Assembly: GCA_037903355.1 (NCBI GenBank)
Contig: JBAJFE010000042.1
Span: 1,686,001 to 1,750,000, forward strand
Length of the DNA stretch: 64,000 nt
Origin: Trichuris trichiura
Lineage: Eukaryota; Nematoda; Enoplea; Trichinellida; Trichuridae
Direction: 5' to 3'
Position 1 is the stretch's first letter; every line of letters starts with the position of its first letter. Below the pieces are notes generated by a model that had not been told where the DNA came from, did not search any database, and was given only the letters and a program-made list of their open reading frames with translations. The position numbers and the translations under genes were made by a program. Below are positions 23,893 to 35,095 of this stretch, piece by piece.

Positions 23893-24337
23893 CCAAAAGA
23901 AGTAGAATATTAATAAGCTAAAACGTTTTTCGTAGCGACGGAAAATCGACTAATTTTCTATACACGTCATGCGTAGAAAGTCTTCAGCACTATTAAAAAC
24001 GTAAATCAAATCATGTGTTACTTCAGGAGTTATTGGTTTGTTTACTGTTCCATTTGCGTGCAAGCTGTATCGAACCGAGATCTGTGCAGCTGGTCAGTCA
24101 CTGAATGGCTACTTGAAAGTCATTGGGTCGCTTTTGGGAAATCAAGTACTTCGCTTGAGCGAAAAGGCGTTTCAAAGCGCAAGGAAAACAGTAAGAACAG
24201 AAAAGTCGTTTTACAGTGTTTTCACGATACTTTTCTTTAGCTAACACGCGCTTAGACTGACTGAACTCGTAAATGACAGAACATAACTTATAAATAATTA
24301 GCCGTCTCCAAACTGCACCGTCCTGAAGCAGTCTATT
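23893..24337. other. Intergenic, nothing recognised
   Basis: Two overlapping plus frames at 24013-24244 lack support from splice sites or any known family. Confidence 0.3.
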
Positions 24338-24395
24338 AATGACCAGTCGATCGACTATGGTTCAGTTTTTTAGCTTTATCGATCGACTGGTCATT
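24338..24395. repeat. Perfect 17-bp inverted repeat
   Basis: AATGACCAGTCGATCGA (24338-24354) is mirrored exactly at 24379-24395 with a 24-nt loop. It could be a small hairpin element or a structured site; no target duplication was found. Confidence 0.7.
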
Positions 24396-26444
24396 CTGTT
24401 TTACCGGCGAACAAAGAAGCGGGCCTCTAAGGTCCCATTTACATTTACTTGTTTCAGTGGTTGATAATAAACTAGCAATAATTTTTATTCAGGTTGAGCT
24501 TTTCACCTTGACCTCAAATTTTGGAGAGTTTAAAATCGGCGAAATTAAAAATGCTGTTTTGACCAACATCTCGCGGTTAAACATTCAAATCTCAATAAGA
24601 CGTCAAGTCAGCTCAAAATTTAAGAAACCTCTTGACGCGAAAACCTGAGAAGACAAGTGAATTCATCTTTTATGATTCAGTTCGACAAAAAGTGAAGAAT
24701 TTCAGCAAGCATCATTTGAACGGTTATCCTGAACCAAAAATAATTGTTCCTTGAATACTTTGCTCAAGGCACACGACAGCATTAGCGCTTGGAAAACAAC
24801 TTCGTTTAAGCAAGTTGATAAAAACTGGCAACTAATAGTCGCTGTCTCTTAAAATGTTAGAATTCGCTATAGAGTTGCTATTGCCTGAAGCGCATTGAAA
24901 TTCTATTGCAACCAAGGCACGTGAGTCGTACACGATGATACGACCAGCGAAAGTTTCAAAATGTTGGAAAGTTGCGGATTCGCAGTCAAACGTAATCGAA
25001 ATGACTTTATTGGTTATACAGTGCGAATGGAGCAAACGATTGAATACTCATAAGCAGACCGACGTGAAGGTAGGAGAGACAGGCGAGGCTAGCGAGAATG
25101 TTTTAAATGGGGAGCGTCTAGACAGCTTCTAGACGTCGTTGCTTCCACAGCCTCGGACTAATGATAGAAAAACGGGTCACAAGGTGGCCATCAACGGACA
25201 CTACTCATCATCGTTAACCTTGCCTTTCTTTGCGACCGATGTCCATTAACACCTCCCTCTGTTCCTTGTGACAGGTGTCTGGCGCTCTAACTCCAACAAT
25301 GAGCAAAGTGAATTTGAAATAGGTGACTCACCCTTCGTGCGCTCGAAAGCGTAAGCAAATGAACCGTCTCAAAAATTATTTCTGGAGGTTTGCAAGCGTT
25401 CTGGCCAACGGAATTTTTTGTTTTTAATAACCCGTTAAAGGTTGAAAAGATTGCACTGTTTTCAGTTGGCCTTTCTGCGCCAAATAACAATAAGGCAGAT
25501 GTGGGATTAACGCGAACATGAAGAACTGTATGACTGGTGACACTTCGAGTGGACCAACGTAATAGTAACGGATTCGTTTTAAGGAGCGTCGAGGTTACAA
25601 TGACATTACTGTTTACCTATTGTCTTGGAACATAGGATATCCTCTAATCAGCGCATCGATTTTCATATTCAAGCACGTTTTAAGTCGTGCTGAACATACC
25701 TGAATACCTATCGTACTTTCCCTTGCTTTCCTTCGATGCGTTTATCTTATTCTATACTTTCTCCATTTCTTTTCCCATCTTCTCTCTCCTTGATTTCGTT
25801 TTCTCGCAGTAAAATCGTTTATTTTTTTATACACTGTCTTTCCATCTGTCCCCTATCCATCTTCATTGCACTTTTCCTTTGAATCTCTTTGCTTGTACTT
25901 GAATTTCCGTTCCTCCTTTTAGCAGTTATTAACTGATAGTTGTAGGTTTTAACAGGGTACTTTTTCTTTAAACTTCCCAAGCTAACACTTTACTCAGCAT
26001 CGCGTGCGGTCAAATAACATTTGATTATACAAGCAGCGGCCACGCGGTTGCATTTGAGAACAACGCACATATTCAAAAATATATCCCCAACGTTTGTGAT
26101 CTGTACATACCTTCAAAATAAAGGTATTTATGTCAAACAGGCCAATATTGGCTTTTAAGTAAGCAAACTAACGTGCTGTTTAGGGAAAGCGCTGTATGTG
26201 CCTTTCTGCTTCTATTACTAATAACCTGCCTTATTTAACATGCTCGCTGACCGGCTGAGACATGAATAAGGTAGAAAAACCACGGCAGCAGTTCGGTGAA
26301 CACGCTTCAGTCAATGCAAATAATGAAGAGAGCAAACGGTTAGTAGTAATCGAAATTGAATTATTCAAGATATTTGTTACATATAACAGTTGGCTCTGAC
26401 AACCTGGATTGGTCATTTTTTCAAAAAAATATTTTAACAGAATC
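24396..26444. other. Intergenic, nothing recognised
   Basis: Only short frames without protein-like composition; a pyrimidine-rich zone lies at about 25720-25925. Confidence 0.3.
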
Positions 26445-26452
26445 GTCTAAAC

Positions 26453-27505
26453 CATAGGTTTTCAAACTTTTCGCTCCATCGCCCCCTGTGAACATTCCCG
26501 AGCGCTAGTGCCCCCCACTTCTGATTGGTAAATTTTGAGTCCGCTGATTGGCTGAAAGATAGGGCGTGGCGTAGCCGGCAGGTCATCAGGTTTCCAAACT
26601 TTTCCCTCCGTCGCCCCCGGTGGGAAAATCTTTGCAATACCATTACTCAAGAGAAATGTTTGCAGAAAAGACTTTTACTCTTCGTCACGTGGCAGACGTA
26701 CTGTATCACTCCTGCTTTTCCACCAACCATTTTATGATGGCAAAATTACTGCTTGTCTTTCGTATCTCCTCTCACGTTTTTCAGAACATAAAGTCACATA
26801 AGCAAGAAGCATTCATTAGCCTTTCCGGAAAAAAAACAATGTGCGTCAATTTGTCTTTTTACCCACGCCAGACAGAATTGTAGTGACAACAAACCAGATT
26901 GAAGTGAAAACGCTTAAGCGAAAAGATGCAAAAGAAACTATAACGCAAGTTTGCGACTGCACGTGAACGGAAACTACTCAATGTGATGGGTGTGCTTGAC
27001 GCAGGACGAGCAAGTTGTCTATGTTTGGCTGCATCTTTGTCATCATCAGTTTAAGGTCGCCTCGATTCACTATATCTAGCCGACTTCTCTTGCTGCTTAA
27101 CAGCTCCGTAACCGCGCTGAATCCGCATTCCGCTAGATAAGATGATGGAAACGCAATAAAGAAGTTCCCTACAGCAGCCCATAACTTGCCGCTTCTTGCC
27201 CCATAATGCTTTTGAATTTGCCGCCTCCACTTCTGGAGGAATTGAGCTAAGAAAAGCGCCATTGTTCCATTGCGCCCTCCACCCCCACTTGGCCTCCTTT
27301 GAAATTGCCGCCGCCACTTCTAGTTAGGGCGAGTTAAGAAAGACCCTTCTTACGAAGGTCTCTTTGAGGGCCCTCCTGCGCTAGGGATAATTCTGCCAGA
27401 GTTCCTCTTACGTGATTCTCAACGCCCCCGCACGAGGTTCCCATCGCCCCGCTGTGCTCCCTCATTGCCCCCAGGAGGCGATATCGCCCACTTTGAGAAC
27501 CTATG
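26453..27505. mobile_element. hAT element, internally deleted (1053 bp)
   Basis: An 8-bp target duplication GTCTAAAC (26445-26452 and 27506-27513) brackets terminal inverted repeats CATAGGTTTTCAAACTTTTC and CATAGGTTCTCAAAGTGGGC. The TA at the centre of the duplication fits the nnnTAnnn preference of the Buster group of hAT elements. A second copy of the terminal sequence sits inside at about 26584-26635. It contains only the 3' end of a transposase, so it is nonautonomous. Confidence 0.9.
26995..27262 (-). pseudogene. hAT transposase C-terminal fragment
   Basis: The frame reads AFPSSYLAECGFSAVTELLS then KRSRLDIVNRGDLKLMMTKM, the hAT C-terminal dimerisation domain, which is nearly identical to the end of the transposase at 46820-46980. 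The N-terminal zinc finger and the DD part of the catalytic core are deleted, so it cannot transpose by itself. Confidence 0.85.
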
Positions 27506-27702
27506 GTCTAAACGAACTTAACTTTCTTTTTTCTTAGTGCATTTGCATTTAGGGGGAAAACTGACGCCTGTTTATCAACTAACTTGTGCCTGAAGATATA
27601 GTGTCTTCGTACGGGACCAAATAATTTCATTTTATGGCATCTTTTTGTACGGATTTTCTATGTCCCGTTGAAAAAAACTTTTATTAATAAACTGTCCGTA
27701 GC

Positions 27703-27731
27703 TTTCGGGTCCGAACTTGACCCGTCATCAG
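27703..27731 (-). ncRNA. Hammerhead-ribozyme-like core of the Penelope-like element
   Basis: CTGATGA, GGGTC...GACCC stem, GAAAGC, on the coding strand, downstream of the ORF in the terminal repeat. Penelope-like terminal repeats are reported to carry hammerhead ribozymes. A C directly after CTGATGA either closes stem II with the following G, leaving only AAA, or is unpaired, so activity is uncertain. Confidence 0.55.
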
Positions 27732-27869
27732 CGGTCTAAGGATTGACGTATGAATAAAGTGCACTAGTAACGTGCAAGGTGTATAGCTGTTTAAAGGCCA
27801 GTGTTTTAAAGTGGGCCTTGTAGTTCTTTTCTCTTTGTCTGTCAGCAGTTCGAGCGGGTGTATCCAATT

Positions 27870-29996
27870 TTAGTTGAGCAAGCAACAATTCGAGCGGGTT
27901 ACAATATTCGTCCATATTTCATTTATTTCCGCTCCTTTATTTCGGTTGTAGGTTGTGTTGTTTCTAATATACAGAGCTTCCTTAATTTTTCGTAAGCGTG
28001 CATTCTTTTCATAACACAAAACTTTTGCGCCAAGGCTTAGATTGCAATGTGATGCGTGTTCCACAACAGCCGAGGCTAGTATTGCCTTCTCCATGGTGAT
28101 CCTTGGGTCTGATATTGGTCTTCCACGTTGTCTTGTGTGGTTGTTGCCGTTGCTGAGAATGTTTTTAGCGTTGTTATAAGTGGTTAACCCCTTTATGTGT
28201 TCATTGAATCTGTGTTCGAGGGTGTTGCCCGTTTCCCCAATGTACACTCCTGAACAGGGACATTCGATTGCGTAGACTAATCCTGTCCTTTTGTTTTCTG
28301 GGATTTTCGTTTTGTCCTTCCGGAGAATTGTCCTGAGGTTGAGGAAGTCTTTGAAAAAGACTCGGAACCCTAACCGTTTTCCTAACTGGACAATCTTTTC
28401 TCCTAGTCCTGCCACATAGGGGATAACTAAGCGTATATCAGGCAAATTACTTAGTTGCCGTGATTCCTGGTTGCGCAGCTTTTGCTTGAATACTTGGTCA
28501 ATAAAAGATTTCGGGTAGTCATTTTTGTAGAATGTTTTTCTAATGTAGTTGAATTCCGATCGGAGAAATTCTGGATCACATAAATTGATTGCTCTGTTAA
28601 TCATTCCCGAGAGGATTCCGCGCATTACTGAGCGTGGATGGTGCGATGAGAAATTAAGATATTGGTCAGTGTGTGTTGGTTTTCTGTAAACTCTGGTTTT
28701 TAGTCCTTGATTAGTGCGAATAATCAGTGTGTCAAGGAAGGGGAGGGTTCGGTTTGATTCTTTCTCCATTGTAAAAACGATTTGATTGGGGCATACGCTG
28801 TTAAGAAATTCTAGAAACTGTTCTTCCTTTCCATCTTTGATAATTACGAAGATGTCATCTACGTATCTTTTGAATAGTCGTGGGGCTATTTGCCTATCTA
28901 CCGTTTTCAACATTTGCCTTTCAAAACTCTCCATGAATATTTCGGCCAGGATAGGAGATAGTGGGTTGCCCATAGGGACACCGTTAGATTGTTTGTAGAA
29001 CTTATTATCAAACATGAAGTAATTGCTTTCTTGCATACAGAATGATACCAACTTGACAATGTGGAAAGGATTTAACTTGGTTCTGGTGAACAAATTTGTG
29101 TCTGTATTGAGGAGATTGTATAGTGTATCGAGAGTTTTCGAAATCGGAATGCTAGGGAATAAATCTTTTACATCGTAGCTAACTAAGATTTCGTCCGGTT
29201 CTAGATGGTATTCTCGTATTTCGTTGACGAAGGTGTTACTATTTTTGACGAAGGACGGTTCTTTGCCAGTTAGTGGTTTGATCACCTTTTTCAAATATCG
29301 GCTGAGCTCACTTGTGGTGCTGTTAATTGTGGAAACTATTGGTCTTAGTGGGACCTCCGGTTTGTGCACTTTAGGCAGGCCGTAGAGCTGAGGGGGTCTG
29401 TAATTTGATGTGAACCTAAGATGCTTCGCTATCTTGATGATTTCTGGTTCCTTGGTTTCTGTGCCGTATGTGATGAGAAGGGAACGAAGATTCTTCCGTG
29501 ACAATTCTGTAGGGTCATTGGGCAAAGGTGTATAACTGTCGGTGTTCAAGATAGTTATCATTTTTTCGTTGTCGGTGGTTCTGTCGAGTAGGACAATTCT
29601 ATTGCCTTTATCTGCTTTAGTTATAATTCTATCAGGCTGCCTTTTAAGTCGATTTAAGCAGTTGACCTCATATCGGCTTAAGTTTGGGGTGGTGTTGAAG
29701 CGGTGATCTAGGATTAACGTAGATAAATCCCGCTTGATCTGCGTGGCTTTCTGTGGATCAACTGAAGATAGGCTATCTTCAACTGAGGCAATGATGTCAA
29801 GAAAGGGTGGCTGTTTAGGAGTTGGTACAAAGTTCAGTCCTTTTCTCAGGATAGTTTTTTCACTTTCGTTTAGAGGTAAGGAGCTGAGATTTATTACCTT
29901 TGTGTTTAGGTCTGAACCACTGGTTTTTTGCGGAGGATTTCTGTAGGAGTTTCGAGTAGTCGTCGGGAATCTGACCTGAAGGCTTTCAAATTTTGA
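27870..29996 (-). CDS. Penelope-like reverse transcriptase with GIY-YIG endonuclease
   Basis: The frame is open for about 708 codons from the truncation point; no start is preserved because the 5' end is missing, and an internal ATG at 29561 should not be taken as the start. In order: the N-terminal region with LSSLPLNESEKTILRKGLNF and ITKADKGN, typical of Penelope-like elements; the reverse transcriptase with palm/fingers motif PLRPIVS, NGVPMGNPLSPILAEIF and catalytic YVDDIFVI; a linker; and a C-terminal GIY-YIG nuclease (VYAIECPCSGVYIGETGNTL, then EHRFNEHIKG). It copies element RNA at the nicked target. No stop or frameshift interrupts it. The GIY-YIG identifies the canonical, endonuclease-bearing Penelope group. 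It may be active except for the missing 5' end. Confidence 0.93.
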   Translation of the reverse strand, partial: SKFESLQVRFPTTTRNSYRNPPQKTSGSDLNTKVINLSSLPLNESEKTILRKGLNFVPTPKQPPFLDIIASVEDSLSSVDPQKATQIKRDLSTLILDHRFNTTPNLSRYEVNCLNRLKRQPDRIITKADKGNRIVLLDRTTDNEKMITILNTDSYTPLPNDPTELSRKNLRSLLITYGTETKEPEIIKIAKHLRFTSNYRPPQLYGLPKVHKPEVPLRPIVSTINSTTSELSRYLKKVIKPLTGKEPSFVKNSNTFVNEIREYHLEPDEILVSYDVKDLFPSIPISKTLDTLYNLLNTDTNLFTRTKLNPFHIVKLVSFCMQESNYFMFDNKFYKQSNGVPMGNPLSPILAEIFMESFERQMLKTVDRQIAPRLFKRYVDDIFVIIKDGKEEQFLEFLNSVCPNQIVFTMEKESNRTLPFLDTLIIRTNQGLKTRVYRKPTHTDQYLNFSSHHPRSVMRGILSGMINRAINLCDPEFLRSEFNYIRKTFYKNDYPKSFIDQVFKQKLRNQESRQLSNLPDIRLVIPYVAGLGEKIVQLGKRLGFRVFFKDFLNLRTILRKDKTKIPENKRTGLVYAIECPCSGVYIGETGNTLEHRFNEHIKGLTTYNNAKNILSNGNNHTRQRGRPISDPRITMEKAILASAVVEHASHCNLSLGAKVLCYEKNARLRKIKEALYIRNNTTYNRNKGAEINEIWTNIVTRSNCCLLN

Positions 29997-30742
29997 TAAT
30001 GCGCGGAATCCTCTCGGGAATGATTAACAGAGCAATCAATTTATGTGATCCAGAATTTCTCCGATCAGAATTCAACTACATTAGAAAAACATTCTACAAA
30101 AATGACTACCCGAAATCTTTTATTGACCAAGTATTCAAGCAAAAGCTGCGCAACCAGGAATCACGGCAACTAAGTAATTTGCCTGATATACGCTTAGTTA
30201 TCCCCTATGTGGCAGGACTAGGAGAAAAGATTGTCCAGTTAGGAAAACGGTTAGGGTTCCGAGTCTTTTTCAAAGACTTCCTCAACCTCAGGACAATTCT
30301 CCGGAAGGACAAAACGAAAATCCCAGAAAACAAAAGGACAGGATTAGTCTACGCAATCGAATGTCCCTGTTCAGGAGTGTACATTGGGGAAACGGGCAAC
30401 ACCCTCGAACACAGATTCAATGAACACATAAAGGGGTTAACCACTTATAACAACGCTAAAAACATTCTCAGCAACGGCAACAACCACACAAGACAACGTG
30501 GAAGACCAATATCAGACCCAAGGATCACCATGGAGAAGGCAATACTAGCCTCGGCTGTTGTGGAACACGCATCACATTGCAATCTAAGCCTTGGCGCAAA
30601 AGTTTTATGTTATGAAAAGAATGCACGCTTACGAAAAATTAAGGAAGCTCTGTATATTAGAAACAACACAACCTACAACCGAGATAAAGGAGCGGAAATA
30701 AATGAAATATGGACGAATATTGTAACCCGCTCGAACTGCTGA
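29997..30742 (+). pseudogene. Inverted partial copy of the Penelope-like ORF
   Basis: The plus-strand frame of about 248 codons repeats the C-terminal part of the minus-strand ORF, from MRGILSGMINRAINLCDPEF through the complete GIY-YIG domain to the same end. The only residue difference I noticed is near the C-terminus (RDKGAE against RNKGAE). It lacks the reverse transcriptase palm. It results from 5' truncation during insertion of the second copy. Confidence 0.9.
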
Positions 30743-30851
30743 CAGACAAAGAGAAAAGAACTACAAGGCCCACTTTAAAACACTGGCCTTTAAACAGCTA
30801 TACACCTTGCACGTTACTAGTGCACTTTATTCATACGTCAATCCTTGACCG

Positions 30852-30880
30852 CTGATGACGGGTCAAGTTCGGACCCGAAA
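30852..30880 (+). ncRNA. Hammerhead-like core of the inverted copy
   Basis: Same CTGATGA, GGGTC...GACCC, GAAA arrangement as at 27731-27703, on the opposite strand. Confidence 0.55.
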
Positions 30881-30961
30881 GCTACGGACAGTTTATTAAT
30901 AAAAGTTTTTTTCAACGGGACATAGAAAATCCGTACAAAAAGAAGCCAATAACTTGTGCCT

Positions 30962-31577
30962 ATCACTGTCACTATTCAGATCAGCTTCCATCACCGTTTG
31001 CGCCACCGTTTCAACTAGGAAAAATTTTTCGCACACCTGGTGAGCACCTGAACCCTGAACTTTAATCATGTATTTTCGCAATCTTTCATTAATTGGTCAA
31101 ACACTGTGAAACCATCACACACACACGACATACATTACGAGAGGCTTAATTTTCAACTATAGTAGCTCATTGTTTCAAGTGTAAAGATATTTGAAAATGA
31201 ACATTCTTAAAATACAGAACCATTTACCCTTAAAAACGTTTGGAGGAACAGAAACACAGTTGCAAAACGTTAACAAGAAAGAATGACCCATCTACTCATT
31301 TTCGAAGAAGCTTTCTGCTATTGAACAGCCGACGCATTTGCTCACTTTTCATCATAGATTTAAAACCTCTTGAACTAAGGACTAACAAGGCAACTGACTG
31401 CCAATATCAGAGGAAAATTACTGCATTTCGAAGCTATTTGAATCCATTTTCAAACAGTACACAGAAGGCGACTACCCAATCGTGCAACTTAAAGTGCATC
31501 TGGGTTCGCTGAAAATGGGATGAGAGCGGTTCCAGAAGCTTCGGAGAAGTTTTTTCCAATTAACTGTGTAACGAACG
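30962..31577. other. Intergenic, nothing recognised
   Basis: No frame or repeat stands out apart from a short (CA) run near 31118. Confidence 0.3.
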
Positions 31578-31585
31578 GTCTATTC

Positions 31586-31793
31586 CAGTGTTTCCCAACG
31601 TGGACCCTGGGGCCCCCCTGGGGGGCCCTGGGAGATTTTAGGGGAGCCCTGGAGAATAATGCGGCAGGATATTGTCCCAATAAACGGTGGGCCCTTACAA
31701 GACTTAGGGGGCCCTGACAAGGCATAGGAGGGCCCTGGTGGGCCCTGACAAGGCATAGGGGAGCCCTGGGGCAAAAACGGTTGAGAAACTATG
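31586..31793. mobile_element. Short hAT-type MITE (208 bp)
   Basis: An 8-bp target duplication GTCTATTC (31578-31585 and 31794-31801), again with central TA, flanks a start CAGTGTTTCCCAACG and an end CGGTTGAGAAACTATG. The interior is a G-rich series of GGGCCCTG-like and GACAAGGCATAGG repeats with no coding content. The start matches the terminus of the hAT at 51028. Confidence 0.85.
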
Positions 31794-31801
31794 GTCTATT
31801 C

Positions 31802-33328
31802 GAAACTATTTATCGACGTGGAATCCTTAACGTAATGAGTGCTCCCAAAACTCAGGATGCCATTTCACGCAAATTGATACATAATACTCACTATAAATAG
31901 AGGCTACCGCCACTGCTGAACTGCCATTTACGTGGGAAATATCATGGAAAATCTTTCAGATTCCCCAAAACACTTCATTAAGATGATAAGCAACAACTAA
32001 CCTGCGCATCAATAGTTAAAGTTAACTTTAAACTCGAAGGCAACCCTCAACGATGCAGCGACAACCGCCAGTTTATTTGACAGAACGTAGCCACCTGGTG
32101 GCAGGTGGCTGCATTCTGTCAAATGTCATACCACATCCAAGTACTATTGCCTCAACCGATGGAACGCTAATTTTAAAAAACATACCCATTTTCTCAAAGG
32201 TAAATATTGTTTTCTTGTAATTGCTTTTAGTTTTTCAGGCGAACTCGTTCACTGTCTCTAGGCGACGTTTCGAAGTGCCGAGGCACTTCCTACTGCTACA
32301 GAATAGCAGTCAAGTGAACCTTGCTTCCTTAAATTTTAGAACAATTTTTTTTCAGTCTACTCAAAGACAGTCTGTCAACTTAACGCTTAAGAAGACTCGC
32401 ACTTGGGGTGAAGCACAGCTGTAAAAAACAACAACTTATATGAAAACTTCGTTGGCATATTCAACAGCGAAAGCGCGTAGCATATAAAACTGAATCGTTC
32501 AAAGGTCCTACGAAACATTTTTTTGGTTCAAAACTGTTACATAATGATTGATGTTTAACTCGTATGTCTAATGGCTCTAATAGAGTAGTAATATACCCTT
32601 GATGACAAGGAACTGAAAGTCTTTTGTTAGTGCAATGACCATTTCTCTGTTATACATAACTTCTTATGCAAATAAAAAGCGAATTAAAGCTTCAGTTTTT
32701 TATGCTTCTGTAGCTCTAAACTTGGATCTTCTAATTTACTCACCTTTGAATAAACAAAATTGTGTTTGCGACTCAAACGCAACTTTCAAGAAGTATGCCA
32801 TTTCACGCGCACAGAAGCATTTGCTTTCTGTCAGCCACTGCGTGAACATTCGGACAGAAAATGCATCGACTACCACATCTTGCCTTGAAAGCATAGAAAA
32901 ATAAAACGCTACGGCAAGCAATGAACCAAAAGCCTTCTGCTCACATGGAATTACGAAGTTTATTCTACAATCTAACAGCCCATAGCCAGACGTAGCAACG
33001 GTTGCTTCTTAAGGAGCGTAAACAGCGACTTAGATAAGAATGCCATGAAGTGTATGCGGAGGCTGTTGACTTAAGAAAATCCTGAACTTTGCGCCAACAT
33101 CAAGCCGAGTAGCATTCGGGCATTACGGGGGAGCAATTGCTCAAGATGGAACAACAACATGAACGTCAAAAACACGAGTAACTCTTTTTATACTAAGCAT
33201 GTTCTCTGACAAAACCAACCGAACACTAGCTCAAAACCTCAAAAGGAAGCAACAAACTTGACAGCATGAAAGTAATGCAAGGCATCACTGCAAGCAGAGT
33301 AGCGTAATTCGAAACGATGGAAACATTT
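31802..33328. other. Intergenic with one hairpin
   Basis: A near-perfect hairpin lies at 32076-32123: TTTGACAGAA and AGCCACCTG on the left, CAGGTGGCT and TTCTGTCAAA on the right. A related 'TTTGACAG' motif occurs at 13976. No gene recognised. Confidence 0.4.
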
Positions 33329-33679
33329 CTAAACATTAGTGGCGTCTTTTTGCTTTAACGGAACAAGGTCAACTTTTGCATAATTATGGAATAGTGCGGT
33401 TACGTAATAGCTGCCAAGATAATGGATGGCCTCTGTTACTCGCTTCAAACTTAGACCAAAACAGAAAGAACCAGTGCGCTCTTCAAGTGGAACAATGCAA
33501 CCGACGGGGATTGCTTCTTCGCTTGGAAAGATCATCACACCTGCGAAAGGGGCTACTAGTTGTCTATTAGGGATTGCTAGCCAGTTGAGCTTAGAAAAGG
33601 CCATTGGCTTTATCCTACCTTGGAGCATTGAGTTGAGCTCCATGAAATTTTGCAAGAAACCGCTCCGTACGCCCTCATC
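33329..33679 (-). CDS. Candidate terminal exon, unknown protein
   Basis: A minus-strand frame of about 115 codons (33673 to 33329, stop included) has varied, protein-like composition (AFSKLNWLAIPNRQLVAPFA, then EAIHYLGSYYVTALFHNYAK). Just upstream an in-frame stop is followed by a possible acceptor (AACCTAACAG) near 33693, so it could be a 3'-terminal exon. An internal ATG at 33643 could also start it. I do not recognise the sequence. It lies directly upstream of the hAT fragment at 33826, and a partly overlapping open frame on the other strand weakens the case. Confidence 0.27.
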   Translation of the reverse strand, partial: DEGVRSGFLQNFMELNSMLQGRIKPMAFSKLNWLAIPNRQLVAPFAGVMIFPSEEAIPVGCIVPLEERTGSFCFGLSLKRVTEAIHYLGSYYVTALFHNYAKVDLVPLKQKDATNV

Positions 33680-33825
33680 TAGCGCTGTTAGGTTTGCTTA
33701 TGTCAGCCGTTCATTTAAATCCTAAAACACACCGTCACAATACGTTGGAACCGGCACTTACGAGCAGTTGCTGCAGAAGCTGAGGGTGAAGTTGACCACC
33801 GTATCACCGGGCCCTCCAAAACCAG

Positions 33826-34984
33826 GTTGGCTGGCAAAAAGGCTTAGCTGCGTTTGTTAAGAAGGAAATGAATCATCTCGGTCTTGACCTGAACGATTTG
33901 GTTGTTTGCCATTGTATCATACATCAACAGAGTCTCTGTGCACGGTCGCTGCGTTTCAACAATGTGATGTCAGTAGTCGTGTCGGGCGTAAACTGTATCA
34001 TGAGCAAAGGGCTTAATGACCGCCTGTTTAAAGATTTTTGGAATGGACTTTCTTCCGAATATGGTGATCTCGTTTGTCATTGCGAAGTTCGCTGGCTGAG
34101 TCGCGGGAACATGCTAAAGAGGTTTTACCAACTGCGCGATGAAGTTAAGCAGTTCATGGAAGCCAAAGGCAAACCTGTCAGAGAACTAAGTGACAGAAAG
34201 TGGCTGTGTGACATGGCTCTCATGGTAGACATTGTCAAGTACCTGTCAGAACTGACTATCAAGCTGCAGAGTCCGAACCAGCTTCTCAGCTCACTCGTAT
34301 CAAACGCGAAAGCATTTGAAGCTTAATTATGGGTGCGGAAACAGCAACTTGAAAAGGGCAACATGGTACATTTCCCTACACTCCAGGGACAGCAGCCTTC
34401 TACGACATTAGAGTATGCCGGTGAATGTGCGAAACTACTTGAGGCGTTTAGCAGAAGATTCAACGATGTGAAAAGTAGACAGATGCGACTGAACATCTTC
34501 GCCATTCCATTCAATGTAGAACCAGCTGGTGTACCCGATGAACTGCAGCACGAAATCATTCAGCTGCAAAGCGATGATGAGCTCAAAGCTAAATACAACA
34601 ACTTCCCGCTGCTTGAGTTCTATAAGCGATACATAAGCAACGATGAATTTTCCGCTTTAAGGAGACGCTTTGAAATACGCATCTGTGTTCGGAACAACCT
34701 ACTGCTGCGAGCAGTTCTTTTCAAAACTTACCATCACAAAGAGCCGTCTGCGCATGAGACTCACGGACACAAATCTGGCGAACCAGCTGCGAATAGCAAC
34801 GTGATCAGGAGCTAACATCGCACGCCTCACTAGGGAAAAGCAGTTCCAAGCATCCCATTAGGGGTGACTTCATAAACATACATGAAAATTAAGCAGGCCG
34901 TTTTTCATTTAAGTATTCTATACAGCCCGGGAACGATCTTGTAAATGTCTAAACGGCCCGCGGCACCAAAAAGGTTCCCCACGC
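33826..34984 (+). pseudogene. GTF2IRD2-like hAT transposase, C-terminal half
   Basis: The frame begins GLAAFVKKEMNHLGLD and continues with VCHCIIHQQSL (the hAT C..H motif), VRWLSRGNMLKRF, and after an in-frame TAA at 34324 with LNIFAIPFNVEPAGVPDELQ. A frameshift near 34670 precedes the C-terminal dimerisation block (another frame there reads YASVFGTTYCCEQFFSKL). The type is that of the hAT element domesticated in vertebrates as the C-terminal part of GTF2IRD2. The region ends in the terminal repeat GGCCCGCGGCACC...GTTCCCCAC at about 34984. It lacks the N-terminal half. Confidence 0.8.
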
Positions 34985-35009
34985 TTGCTCCATTGTCCTC
35001 TTCGTCCAA

Positions 35010-35060
35010 GTGTTCAGTAACCTACAGTAAAACGTCCCTTCAGTTGTTCCGCTAATCCGC
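35010..35060. repeat. Dispersed repeat block
   Basis: The block AGTGTTCAGTAACCTACAGT...GTTGTTCCGCT matches 12890-12945 with several substitutions. Confidence 0.4.
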
Positions 35061-35095
35061 ATTATCGTCGCACATTATCCTCTGAAGTTGACGCC

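Larger units (their letters stand above)
27592..30949. mobile_element. Penelope-like retroelement with inverted partial copy (head-to-head)
   Basis: A 12-bp target duplication TAACTTGTGCCT (27580-27591 and 30950-30961) flanks the insertion. The minus-strand part (29998 to 27592) is a 5'-truncated Penelope-like element. The plus-strand part (29997 to 30949) repeats, inverted, its 3' end from codon 'MRGILSGM' on. The two join 5' to 5' at about 29996-29999. The outer ends are therefore inverted repeats, each with a hammerhead-like core. Such inverted 5'-truncated structures are known for Penelope-like elements. The two halves are nearly identical, so the insertion is young. Confidence 0.9.

Noticed and set aside
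31489..31774. Pro/Gly-rich collagen-like frames on both strands
   Set aside because: They are the GGGCCCTG-type repeats of the 208-bp hAT MITE.
33868..34815. Possible host gene like vertebrate GTF2IRD2
   Set aside because: There are no GTF2I repeat domains; stops, a frameshift and adjacent hAT termini show it is the transposon itself.
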